Below the pieces are notes generated by a model. The model did not search any database. It saw only the letters and a program-made list of their open reading frames with translations, and had not been told where the DNA came from. From CAVRAZ01 sp963719135 (GTDB lineage Bacteria > Pseudomonadota > Gammaproteobacteria > DSM-19610), in NCBI GenBank assembly GCA_963719135.1, contig CAVRAZ010000003.1, positions 1 through 64,000 of the forward strand: a DNA stretch of 64,000 nucleotides, read 5' to 3'. Each line of letters starts with the position of its first letter. Positions within the stretch are counted from its first letter, which is position 1. Below are positions 25,652-33,784 of this stretch, in pieces. Both the position numbers and the translations under genes were made by a program.

Positions 25652-27588
25652 GCAACCCTCTCTACTCCCAGCTGGCATGGCTGCCCGCGGCACCCGAAGA
25701 CTTCTCGGCGCAATGTCGCCAGCTTCTCGACGACAGGTCCGATCTGGGCGAGCACCTGCAGCGCCTGGCCAACCACGCGCTTGACGAAAACCAGCTCAAT
25801 CGCCTGGCCAAGGTCGTCCGGAAGGCGCGCGACGCAGGCCACTCGCTGGCGCCGCTCACGCCGTTTCGCATCGGCCTCATCAGCAACGCCACCTCGCACT
25901 TTATCGTGCCGCCGCTGGTGGCCAGCGCCGCGCGCTATGGCATCGCGCTCGAATGCATCGAGGCCAACTACGACCAGGCAATGCAGGTCGCATTGTCGCC
26001 CGATTCGATCATCAATCAGGCGCAGTGCGATGCGGTGCTGGTGGCCATCGACCATCGGGGCCTGCCGCTGAACGCGACGCCGGGCGATGCACAGGCGGCA
26101 CAGGTCAGGGTGCAGGCCGCGCTCGCGCACCTGAACATGATCCGCGATGGCCTGCGCAGCAACAGCAACGCCATCTGTATCCTGCAGACATTGCCGCGGC
26201 CGGTCGAATCGTCGTTCGGCAACTTCGATCTGGTGCTGCCCGGTACACCGCGACAGCTGGTGGACGAAATCAACCGTGGAATCGCGCTCAGCGTGGCCGG
26301 CACCGAAGACCTGCTGCTCGATGTGGCCCATATCGCCGATACCGTGGGCCTGGCCGACTGGCACGACGCGACGCTGTGGAACATGGCAAAGTTGCCGTTC
26401 GCGAGCACCTTCCTGCCGCTACACGCCGATCACCTGTGCCGCCTGATCGCGGCGTTGCGCGGCAAGAGCCGCAAGTGCCTGATCCTGGACCTGGACAATA
26501 CCCTGTGGGGCGGTGTGATCGGCGATGACGGCCTGGAACGCATTGTCATTGGCCAGGGCGACGCCACCGGCGAGGCCCACCTGCAGGTGCAGCGGACCGC
26601 GCTCATGCTGCGCGACCGCGGCGTGGTGCTGGCCGTGTCGTCCAAGAACACGGACGAGATCGCACGCCAGCCCTTCCGCGAGCACCCCGAGATGCTGCTG
26701 CGCGAAGACCACATCGCGGTGTTCCAGGCCAACTGGAACGACAAGGCGACGAACATCAAGGCGATCGCCGAAACGCTGTCGCTGGGGCTCGATGCGATGG
26801 TGTTCCTGGACGACAACCCGGTCGAGCGCGACCTGGTGCGCCGGATTTTGCCGCAGGTGGCGGTACCCGAACTGCCGGCTGATCCGGCGCTCTACGCGCG
26901 CACGCTGCTGGCGGCGGGCTACTTCGAGGCCATCGCCTTCTCCGCCGAAGACCGCCGGCGCGCGGAGTTCTACCAGGACAACGCGCGCCGCGCGACGCTG
27001 CAGAAGCAGGCGGGCGATATCGATGCCCACCTCGTCTCGCTAAACATGCAAATGACACTGCAGCCCTTCGACGACACCGGGCGCGCACGCATTGCACAGC
27101 TCATCAACAAATCGAACCAGTTCAACCTGACGACGCGCCGCTACACCGAGGCTGATGTGGCTGCGGCGCAGCATGACCCCGATGCGTTCACGCTGCAGGT
27201 GCGGCTGGCCGATGCCTTCGGCGACAACGGCATGATCAGCGTGCTGATCTGCCGCCGCGAGCAGGCAGACTGGGAGATCGACACCTGGCTGATGAGTTGC
27301 CGCGTGCTGGGGCGCAAGGTCGAGTTCGCTGTGTTGCAGGAGCTGATCGCGCAGGCGCGCGCGCGCGCCATCGAGCGCCTGCTCGGCTACTATCTGCCGA
27401 CCGAAAAGAACAGGCTCGTCGAAGATCACTACGCCAATCTGGGTTTCACGCGGCTGGACGCGCAGGCGGACGGCAGCACATCCTGGCAATTACGCATTGA
27501 GACGGCGCCCGTGCTCAGGTCGCCGATCAGGATCCGGCGTGTCGGCTTCACGCCGCCCGTCGAAACCTCGGAACCCGTGGAAGCCTGA
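25648..27588 (+). CDS. FkbH-type HAD-superfamily protein (glyceryl-ACP synthase-like), 646 aa
   Basis: A HAD-IIIC protein of the FkbH family. The family is known to dephosphorylate 1,3-bisphosphoglycerate and load the glyceryl group on an ACP. An N-terminal SGNH-like region (GLISNATSHFIVPPL, 76-90) precedes the HAD core, with the nucleophile motif ILDLDNTLWGG (Asp281, Asp283). A second HAD motif is VLAVSSKNTDEIA, and a later one is MVFLDDNPVERDLV. QFNLTTRRYTEADV and the C-terminal region resemble the GNAT-like part of FkbH proteins. Last gene of the operon; a companion ACP lies three genes upstream. The acyl group here is inferred, not shown. Confidence 0.85.
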   Translation: MSNPLYSQLAWLPAAPEDFSAQCRQLLDDRSDLGEHLQRLANHALDENQLNRLAKVVRKARDAGHSLAPLTPFRIGLISNATSHFIVPPLVASAARYGIALECIEANYDQAMQVALSPDSIINQAQCDAVLVAIDHRGLPLNATPGDAQAAQVRVQAALAHLNMIRDGLRSNSNAICILQTLPRPVESSFGNFDLVLPGTPRQLVDEINRGIALSVAGTEDLLLDVAHIADTVGLADWHDATLWNMAKLPFASTFLPLHADHLCRLIAALRGKSRKCLILDLDNTLWGGVIGDDGLERIVIGQGDATGEAHLQVQRTALMLRDRGVVLAVSSKNTDEIARQPFREHPEMLLREDHIAVFQANWNDKATNIKAIAETLSLGLDAMVFLDDNPVERDLVRRILPQVAVPELPADPALYARTLLAAGYFEAIAFSAEDRRRAEFYQDNARRATLQKQAGDIDAHLVSLNMQMTLQPFDDTGRARIAQLINKSNQFNLTTRRYTEADVAAAQHDPDAFTLQVRLADAFGDNGMISVLICRREQADWEIDTWLMSCRVLGRKVEFAVLQELIAQARARAIERLLGYYLPTEKNRLVEDHYANLGFTRLDAQADGSTSWQLRIETAPVLRSPIRIRRVGFTPPVETSEPVEA

Positions 27589-27616
27589 AACACGCCTGGC
27601 AGCGCAAGGGATAACA

Positions 27617-27651
27617 CCGTCGCTGCAGGAAGCCTGTGAGAAATGCGGGCC
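27617..27651 (-). repeat. Dispersed intergenic repeat, single arm
   Basis: The 35-base segment matches 39076-39110 in reverse orientation at 31 of 35 positions and lies 29 bases after the fkbH-type gene. It includes ggcccgcatttctcac as its most conserved part. Confidence 0.6.
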
Positions 27652-27696
27652 CGTGGCACGCTCGATCGACCCACCGGTTCCAGCGAGGCAGCGCCC

Positions 27697-27713
27697 GCCG
27701 AGCAAAGCTCGGG
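27697..27713. terminator. Hairpin between convergent fkbH and reductase genes
   Basis: Stem ccgagc / gctcgg with loop aaa (27698-27712). There is no T-tract on either strand, so a bidirectional terminator role is only possible. It lies between the converging ends of two operons. Confidence 0.3.
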
Positions 27714-27773
27714 CACCGGTCCTGTAACCGGTCAAACAGCGCAGACATCGCCGCCGCAACCTCAGCGGCGAAA

Positions 27774-29255
27774 TCAGCCGCAGCGAACCGGCTCGATGGC
27801 CAGCCGGCTGTCGCGCGCACCCAGCCGATCCTCCAGCGCCAGCCCGAAGTCGCGCACGCGCGCGCCCGGCGCGCAGAGATAGATGTCGTAAGCATCCAGC
27901 GTGCCGAGATCGGCGGCGAGACATTCCTGCAACCGGTCGAATCCGGCTTCGCTATCCGCTGCGTGGATCAGGCGGTAGGAAAAGCCGTCCAGCGCATCGG
28001 CCCAGGAGCGGCACAGGTTGTCGAGACAGGGCTCGCCCGCGATCGTGGATACACGGTAAAGATGGATCGAGGGTGCGCTGTCGAGCGCCATGGCGTGTTC
28101 GACCAGGCTCTTGATCGCGGCGAAACCCGTGTCGAACGCAATGAACACCAGGGGGTGGCCGGATTCGACGTTGAGGACGAAGTCACCCATCGGACCGCGG
28201 ATGGTCAGCGTGTCGCCTTCTTTCAGCCTGTGATTCGCGTACTGGCGGAAATCCGCCGGCGTCTGATCGCAGACGTGGAACTCCAGGCGCCGCTCCTCGC
28301 AGGGACAACTGGCGATCGCGCTCTCGGACACCGAACCGTTGGGAAGCTGCACGCGCGCGTACTGGCCGGCCAGAAACCGGAGCCGGTCGCCCTCGTCGAA
28401 CCGCGCCTGGACCTGCAGCGCGTCGTCGTACCGCCTGATCCCGCTCACCGTCGCCACCAGGTTCTGCACCTCGATGTCGTCGCCGCCGTGGGCTTCGCCG
28501 GCTTCGATGACGATATCGGTCACCGCCGTATGGCAACAGGCCAGCCGATAACCCGAGGCCCGCTCCGCCTCGGACAAATCGAATAGTGGCTCACGCACCT
28601 GGCGCGTCTCGCCGGAGATCAGTTTGACTTTGCAGCGCCCGCAGCCGGCGTTGCTGCACCCATAGGGCAGCGACAGGCCTGCGCGCAGTCCGGTTTCCAG
28701 CAGATCATCCTCGCCTTCGACGAAGAACTCGTGACCGCTCGGCATCACCCGCACGTGCGCCGCCATGATGCGCAGAAAAGCCTCCTCGGCGAACAACTTC
28801 TCATGCAGGCCAAGCGGTTCGTCGCGGCCCTCCAGGGCGCTCAGAAACCAGTCCTTGAACGCCTGCACGCTGTTGTCCCGACCGGCGGCGGCATCGGCGT
28901 TCAGGGCGGCGACGCGCGCCTTAAGCCCCTCGATCAGGGTCGCATAGCGTTTGACCTCGGCCTTGGCGGCGGCGAGTTCCTGGCCCAGCAGCGAGACGCG
29001 CGTCAGCAGCGTGCGCGCATCCGGCAGCACGCTGTTGGTGCGCGCCTTGATGCGCGCGCTTTCGATGAAGCGGTCGACACGTTCGAGCATCGTGCTGTCT
29101 TCGACTTCGATGTGCGGAAACACGCGCAGCAGCTCGTCCAGCTCCAGCATGCCCTCGAAGGTCGAGAGTTCGCCCGCGCGGATCTTGTCCTGCAGCGCGC
29201 CGCGCTTGATCCCGACCAGACGCGCCGCTTTCGATAGTGTCAGATAGCGTGTCAC
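27774..29255 (-). CDS. Helix-turn-helix / 2Fe-2S ferredoxin-NAD(P)H reductase fusion, 493 aa
   Basis: The N-terminal segment YLTLSKAARLVGIKRGALQDKI (about 4-25) looks like an excisionase/MerR-type helix-turn-helix. A long charged helical region (about 50-150) follows. A plant-type ferredoxin has YGCSNAGCGRCKVKL and LACCHT (Cys200, 205, 208, 240). The C-terminal half is a ferredoxin-NADP reductase-like module (FAD site about 320, GDTLTIRGPMGDF, NAD site in IAFDTGFAAI). The reductase half resembles phenol hydroxylase or CDP-6-deoxy-glucoseen reductases. Start chosen at GTG 29255 (gaggag, 5 bases); the frame runs on to 29303. Function unknown. Confidence 0.75.
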   Translation of the reverse strand: MTRYLTLSKAARLVGIKRGALQDKIRAGELSTFEGMLELDELLRVFPHIEVEDSTMLERVDRFIESARIKARTNSVLPDARTLLTRVSLLGQELAAAKAEVKRYATLIEGLKARVAALNADAAAGRDNSVQAFKDWFLSALEGRDEPLGLHEKLFAEEAFLRIMAAHVRVMPSGHEFFVEGEDDLLETGLRAGLSLPYGCSNAGCGRCKVKLISGETRQVREPLFDLSEAERASGYRLACCHTAVTDIVIEAGEAHGGDDIEVQNLVATVSGIRRYDDALQVQARFDEGDRLRFLAGQYARVQLPNGSVSESAIASCPCEERRLEFHVCDQTPADFRQYANHRLKEGDTLTIRGPMGDFVLNVESGHPLVFIAFDTGFAAIKSLVEHAMALDSAPSIHLYRVSTIAGEPCLDNLCRSWADALDGFSYRLIHAADSEAGFDRLQECLAADLGTLDAYDIYLCAPGARVRDFGLALEDRLGARDSRLAIEPVRCG

Positions 29256-29348
29256 AACCACTCCTCGATTCATGCCCGCCGCCGGGGCAGCTTGGTTCCC
29301 CACCCCGGACGCATCCCGTTCAGTATAGAGGCAATGCAGCAGCGGTCG

Positions 29349-29723
29349 CTACGCGCGCGCGTCGACCCCGAACTCGTGCCGCCCCGGCCCGAGAAGTTTG
29401 TACTGGCGCACCATGATGATGGTTTTGCGTATCGCCGCGGTGTCGATCGCGGCGATATCGAGCCCGATGTGAATCGCCCGGCCCGTTGCTTCTTCAGCGC
29501 CGACCTCGATGAAATTTCTGGGAGCGTGCACTGACACCAGGGTGCTCAGCGTGCAGTTCCAGATCACGCGCCGTCCCTGGAACGGGCCGGTGAAGCGCAG
29601 CCGCGCGAACTGCCCGGCAGGATCGGCGGCCAGCGTCTGCCAGGCGATACCGGCCGCGCGCAACAGCCCGTCGAACGCCTCGGAATCGGCGCATTGCGTC
29701 AGCCGCGGGTCCGCTTCCTCCAC
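29349..29723 (-). CDS. Hypothetical protein downstream of mlaA, 124 aa
   Basis: I do not recognise the family. The protein is soluble with alternating strands: FARLRFTGPFQGRRVIWNCTL, then IHIGLDIAAIDTAAI, then KTIIMVRQYKLLG. It has no signal peptide. The start is probably GTG at 29723, 11 bases after the mlaA stop; a longer open frame to 29924 lies over mlaA and looks spurious. Codon pattern and tight spacing support a real gene co-transcribed with der and mlaA. Confidence 0.55.
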   Translation of the reverse strand: MEEADPRLTQCADSEAFDGLLRAAGIAWQTLAADPAGQFARLRFTGPFQGRRVIWNCTLSTLVSVHAPRNFIEVGAEEATGRAIHIGLDIAAIDTAAIRKTIIMVRQYKLLGPGRHEFGVDARA

Positions 29724-29734
29724 CGCCCTGCCCG

Positions 29735-30460
29735 TTATTGGTTCAGTATCTCGTTGAAAAAATCCGGCTCCGGCGGATTGCCGTCGTAGCGTTTGCTCCA
29801 GCGCGACTGACGGTAGGCCTCGCGCAGCGATACATAGGGATCGACCGCCGTTTCTTCCAGCACGCGGGAAGCGCCCAGCAGGTCGGCCCGATCGCTGACG
29901 AGGCGCAGGCCGGTCTCCGGCCACCTGAACTTCGGCGCCTGGAAGAGCACCGGATCGAGCTGCCAGTCGAGCGGCAGCGAAAGCGTGTCGCGCACGGTGC
30001 TGGGTCCGAGAAACGGCAGCACGATGTACCAGCCCTCGCCGATGCCCCAGGTCGCGAACACCTGGCCGAAATCCTCGTCGCTGGCCGGCAGATCCCAGCC
30101 GGCGGCGACGTCCATCAGCCCGAAGACGCCGAACGAGCTGTTGAAACCGAAACGCATCACGTCGCGTATCGCGGCCTCGGGTTTGGCCTGGAGCACATCG
30201 CCGACGAAGTTCAGCGGTTCGCGCAGATTGCGGAAGAAGTTGCGGACACCCGAGCGCATCCGGCCGGGCACATAATCCTGGTAGCCCTGCGCAACCGGCT
30301 TGAGCACGTGGCGGTCGAGCGCGTCATTGAATCGGTAGACGACACGGTTGACCGGTTCGAGCGGATCGCTGATCGGCTCTTCGGGCGGAAGGTTTGCGCA
30401 ACCGCTCGCCGCGAACCCGATGATCAATCCAATGGAGACAATTCCCGTTTTCTTCGCCAT
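29735..30460 (-). CDS. mlaA: MlaA (VacJ) outer-membrane lipoprotein, 241 aa
   Basis: It removes mislocalised phospholipids from the outer leaflet of the outer membrane and hands them to the Mla shuttle. The lipoprotein signal ends ASG-Cys21. The mature part has the family's DPLEPVNRVVYRFNDALD, RSGVRNFFRNLREP, NFVGDVLQ, RFGFNSSFGVFGLMDVA and FGQVFATWGIGEGWYIVLPFLGPSTVRD motifs. Length is typical. No other mla genes are in the window. It starts 23 bases after der and is probably part of the der operon. Confidence 0.92.
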   Translation of the reverse strand: MAKKTGIVSIGLIIGFAASGCANLPPEEPISDPLEPVNRVVYRFNDALDRHVLKPVAQGYQDYVPGRMRSGVRNFFRNLREPLNFVGDVLQAKPEAAIRDVMRFGFNSSFGVFGLMDVAAGWDLPASDEDFGQVFATWGIGEGWYIVLPFLGPSTVRDTLSLPLDWQLDPVLFQAPKFRWPETGLRLVSDRADLLGASRVLEETAVDPYVSLREAYRQSRWSKRYDGNPPEPDFFNEILNQ

Positions 30461-30483
30461 AGCCGCCGGTCGTTTCCTTGTTA

Positions 30484-31884
30484 TCAGCTTTTCTTTACAT
30501 GCCGCAACATCCGTTTCCGTCTGTGCTGCTGGCGCGGCGTCAGCGTGTTGCGTTTTCCCTTGTACGGATTATCTCCAGTCTTGAACTGCAAGCGCAACGG
30601 CGTGCCCGTCAGCTTCAGCGCGTCGATCAGGTAGTTCATGAGATAACGCCGGTAACTCTCCGGTAATCGCTCAGTTTGATTGCCGTGCACCACCACTATC
30701 GGCGGATTGTGGCCGCCCTGATGAGCGTATCGCAGCTTGATGCGGCGGCCGCGCACCAGCGGCGGCTGGTGCGCCTGGACGGCGGCCTCGAGCAATCGCG
30801 TGAGGCGCGCGGTCGGAATGTCGATGGTCGCCGCGGCGTGGGCGCGGCGCACGGCCTCGAACAGGTGGCCGACGCCGCTGCCGTGCAGTGCCGAAACGAA
30901 ATGGGTTTCGGCAAAACCGAGGAATGGCAGGCGGCGCTCGAGCTGCCGCCTGAAGGCATCGCGATCGTCGTCCGCCAGGCCGTCCCATTTGTTGACCGCC
31001 AGTACCAGCGCCCGGCCCTGTTCGACGATATGGCCGGCCAGCGCTGCGTCCTGTTCGGCCACTTCCTCATGCGCGTCCAGCACCAGCACCACCACCTCCG
31101 CGTCGCTGATCGCCTGCAGCGTCTTCACGATGCTGAATTTCTCGACCCTATCGCTGACCCTGGCGCGGCGCCGCACGCCGGCGGTATCGATCAGTGTGTA
31201 GGCCTGGCCGTCGCGCTCGAAGGGGATATAGATGCTGTCGCGCGTCGTGCCGGGCTGGTCGTAGGCGATCACGCGCTCCTCGCCCAGCATGCGGTTGACC
31301 AGCGTGGACTTGCCGACGTTGGGACGGCCGACCACGGCCACGCGGATGCCGGGCGCGAGCGCAGCCGGCGCTTCGCCGGCCGGCGCGCCGGTATCCGGCA
31401 GGCCGGCCAGCACCCGGTCCATGAGCGCGGCCACGCCGCGGCCGTGCGCCGCGGCAATCGCCGCCGGCTCGCCGAAACCCAGCGCGCAGGCTTCGGTCAT
31501 GACGTTGAGCGGATTGCCGGTATCGGTCTTGTTGAGCACCGGCCAGACCGGCCTGCCGCTGCGGTGCAGGCGGGCAGCCAGTTGCTGGTCGCCCAGATTG
31601 ATGCCGTCGCGGGCGTCGAGCAGAAAGAGGACGGCGTCCGCTTCCTCCACGGCGCGCCAGACCTGGGTCGCCATGACACCGTCCAGCACCTTTTCGGCGC
31701 CGACCAGCCCGCCGGTATCGATGACGATATAGGGCCGGGCGCCGATCCGCCCGGTGCCGTACTGGCGGTCGCGCGTCAACCCCGGAAAGTCGGCGACCAG
31801 AGCATCGCGGGTGCCGGTGAGGCAGTTGAAGAGCGTGGATTTGCCGACGTTGGGGCGGCCGATCAGCGCGACGACGGGCAGCAT
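30484..31884 (-). CDS. der: Ribosome-assembly GTPase Der (EngA), 466 aa
   Basis: A double GTPase required for 50S ribosomal subunit maturation. Two G1 loops (GRPNVGKS, near residues 8 and 185), DTGG and DTAG G3 motifs, and NKTD and NKWD G4 motifs are all present, followed by a KH-like C-terminal domain (LRYAHQGGHNPPIVVVHGN). The end is basic (KRMLRHVKKS). It follows bamB by 34 bases, the same order as in E. coli and Pseudomonas. Confidence 0.96.
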   Translation of the reverse strand: MLPVVALIGRPNVGKSTLFNCLTGTRDALVADFPGLTRDRQYGTGRIGARPYIVIDTGGLVGAEKVLDGVMATQVWRAVEEADAVLFLLDARDGINLGDQQLAARLHRSGRPVWPVLNKTDTGNPLNVMTEACALGFGEPAAIAAAHGRGVAALMDRVLAGLPDTGAPAGEAPAALAPGIRVAVVGRPNVGKSTLVNRMLGEERVIAYDQPGTTRDSIYIPFERDGQAYTLIDTAGVRRRARVSDRVEKFSIVKTLQAISDAEVVVLVLDAHEEVAEQDAALAGHIVEQGRALVLAVNKWDGLADDDRDAFRRQLERRLPFLGFAETHFVSALHGSGVGHLFEAVRRAHAAATIDIPTARLTRLLEAAVQAHQPPLVRGRRIKLRYAHQGGHNPPIVVVHGNQTERLPESYRRYLMNYLIDALKLTGTPLRLQFKTGDNPYKGKRNTLTPRQQHRRKRMLRHVKKS

Positions 31885-31918
31885 GGCGGTTGCCGATCAG
31901 GGCGTGGAGGCAGTTGCC

Positions 31919-33070
31919 TCACGACGCCTTGGCGGAAAACCGCAGCGCGGCCAGGCGGCCGCCCGCGCCGAGCACGATGAGTTCATCGTCGACGACCATC
32001 GGCACCACCTGGATGCCGGCGCGATCGATGCGCGTGCGCGCGACGAACGAGCCGTCCTCGACCGACAACAGGTGCAGGTAACCCTCATAGTCCCCGACCG
32101 CCAGGTAGTCGCCGATGCGCGCCGGCCCCGTGACGCTGCGGTGCAGCAGCTTGTCCTGTTTCCACATCGACCGGCCGCTGTCACGCGCCAGCGCCCAGAC
32201 CTGACTGTTCTCGTCGGTCACGTAGACCTGGCGATCGTCGACCGCAAGACCGGCATAAGCCGACATTTCGCGGCTCCAGAGCACCGAGCCGCCGCGCAGG
32301 TCGACGGCGGCCAGGTGACCCTGAAACCCGACCACGTACAGCACGTTGTCGCGCACCACCACATCGGCGTCCAGGTCGACCAGCCGTTCGATTTCCGAAC
32401 GCCCGCTGGGTACGGCGACGCTGGCTTCCCAGATTTGCCGGCCGGTCTTGACATCGAGCGCCACCAGCTTGCCGCTGGCGAACCCCGCCAGGACCACGTC
32501 GTCGATCACCAGCGGGCTGCTGGTGCCGCGCAAGGTCAGCACCGGTTCGGTGCGGTCGAAGTTCCAGCGCCGTTCGCCGGTCGCGGCGTCGTAACCGGTC
32601 AGATCGCCGTCGACGGTCTGCACGATCACGATACCCAGTTGCGCGCGCGGCACGGCCAGCACCTCGCTGGGCACGTCGATGAGCCAGCGTTGTTCGCCGG
32701 TGGTCTCGTCGAGCGCCACCAGTTGGCCGTTGCTGGTTCCGATCAGCACCAGGCCTTCGCCGACGCCCGGCCCCGCCGACAGGTTCAGATCGGTTTCGGT
32801 CTTCCATACCCGGCGTCCGTTCTCCAGCGACAGCGATTCCACGCGGCCGCTGCGATCGGCCACGAACAGGTGCTCCCTGTGCTCCGCCGGCGTCAGTTTC
32901 AAGCGCTGTCCGTCGGTGCCCTCGCCCGTGTCGTGATCCCAGAGCTCGCGGATCTTCACGGTCTGCTTGATCGATTCGAGTTCGGCCGGCGGCGCGGTGT
33001 TGTCACTGCCCCCGAACAGCGAACAACCGGTGACCGCGAGCGCCAGGCACGCGGCGATCATGGCTTTCAT
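31919..33070 (-). CDS. bamB: BamB, outer-membrane assembly lipoprotein, 383 aa
   Basis: A component of the BAM complex that inserts beta-barrel proteins into the outer membrane. The lipobox is AVTG-Cys16, followed by repeated beta-propeller blades with PQQ-like motifs (GLVLIGTSNGQLVALDETTGEQRW and similar). The ATG at 33070 overlaps the stop of the upstream TPR gene (ATGA). The frame is open far upstream but that part overlaps yfgM antiphase. Length and operon place fit E. coli BamB (YfgL). Confidence 0.95.
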   Translation of the reverse strand: MKAMIAACLALAVTGCSLFGGSDNTAPPAELESIKQTVKIRELWDHDTGEGTDGQRLKLTPAEHREHLFVADRSGRVESLSLENGRRVWKTETDLNLSAGPGVGEGLVLIGTSNGQLVALDETTGEQRWLIDVPSEVLAVPRAQLGIVIVQTVDGDLTGYDAATGERRWNFDRTEPVLTLRGTSSPLVIDDVVLAGFASGKLVALDVKTGRQIWEASVAVPSGRSEIERLVDLDADVVVRDNVLYVVGFQGHLAAVDLRGGSVLWSREMSAYAGLAVDDRQVYVTDENSQVWALARDSGRSMWKQDKLLHRSVTGPARIGDYLAVGDYEGYLHLLSVEDGSFVARTRIDRAGIQVVPMVVDDELIVLGAGGRLAALRFSAKAS

Positions 33071-33738
33071 TGAGGCGCTTCCTCGTCGGAGCCACCCGCC
33101 TGGGCCAGCAGGTTTTCGTATTTCATGCGGACCAGTTCGCTGTCGGCAGCCTGCGGCGGCAGCGCATCCAGCGCCGCCTGGTAGGCGTCGCGCGCCGCTT
33201 CGACCTTGCCCTGCGCCAGCGCGAGGTCGCCGCGCAGCACGGTGTAGCCATACCGGTAGACGCCGAGCTTGGTGTCGTCGAGGCCGGCGAGTTGCGCGTC
33301 CGCGGCGGCGTAGTCGCCGGCGTCGATCATCAGCCGCAGCAGACGCTGCCGCGCGGTGTGCTTCAGCGCCTCGTTGTCGGTGTGCTGCAGCGCCCATTCC
33401 AGGTGTGTCCGCGCGGACCGGCTGTCGCCGGCTTCCACGTCCATGCGCGCCAGCGCCAGCGCGCTCGGAAGCGCGTAACCGGTGCGCGAATAATTGGTCA
33501 CGATCTCGTCGGCCATTTTGCGCGCGGGCTCCGTCGCCTTGTTGTTCATGGCGTCGAGCATCTGGATGTAGAGGCCGGACGCATTCAGCGCCTGGGTGTG
33601 CCGGTACCCGAACCAGGCCTTGCCGCCGAGCAGCACGGAAAGTCCGATGAGCACGCCGGCGACCAGCGAAGTGCCGTTCTCTTTCCACCACTTTTTCAGT
33701 GCTTCGATCTGTTCCCGTTCGGATGCGTGTATGTCCAC
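33067..33738 (-). CDS. yfgM: YfgM-like TPR protein, ancillary to the SecYEG translocon, 223 aa
   Basis: A short cytoplasmic N-terminus (EREQIEALKKWWKENG) precedes one membrane helix (SLVAGVLIGLSVLLGGKAWFGY, about 24-45) and a periplasmic TPR-like domain with repeated RSARTHLEWAL and AARDAYQAAL helices. In E. coli YfgM binds SecYEG and the chaperone PpiD. Its position between hisS and bamB is conserved. hisS ends 46 bases upstream. Confidence 0.88.
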   Translation of the reverse strand: MDIHASEREQIEALKKWWKENGTSLVAGVLIGLSVLLGGKAWFGYRHTQALNASGLYIQMLDAMNNKATEPARKMADEIVTNYSRTGYALPSALALARMDVEAGDSRSARTHLEWALQHTDNEALKHTARQRLLRLMIDAGDYAAADAQLAGLDDTKLGVYRYGYTVLRGDLALAQGKVEAARDAYQAALDALPPQAADSELVRMKYENLLAQAGGSDEEAPQ

Positions 33739-33784
33739 ACCGCGTCTCCTGTCACCGAATGATTTTCAAAGTATTGACAAAGAA

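Noticed and set aside
31919..33691. 590-codon minus-strand frame ending as BamB
   Set aside because: The extra N-terminal 200 residues are Arg/Ala-rich and lie antiphase over yfgM. The lipoprotein signal begins at 33070.
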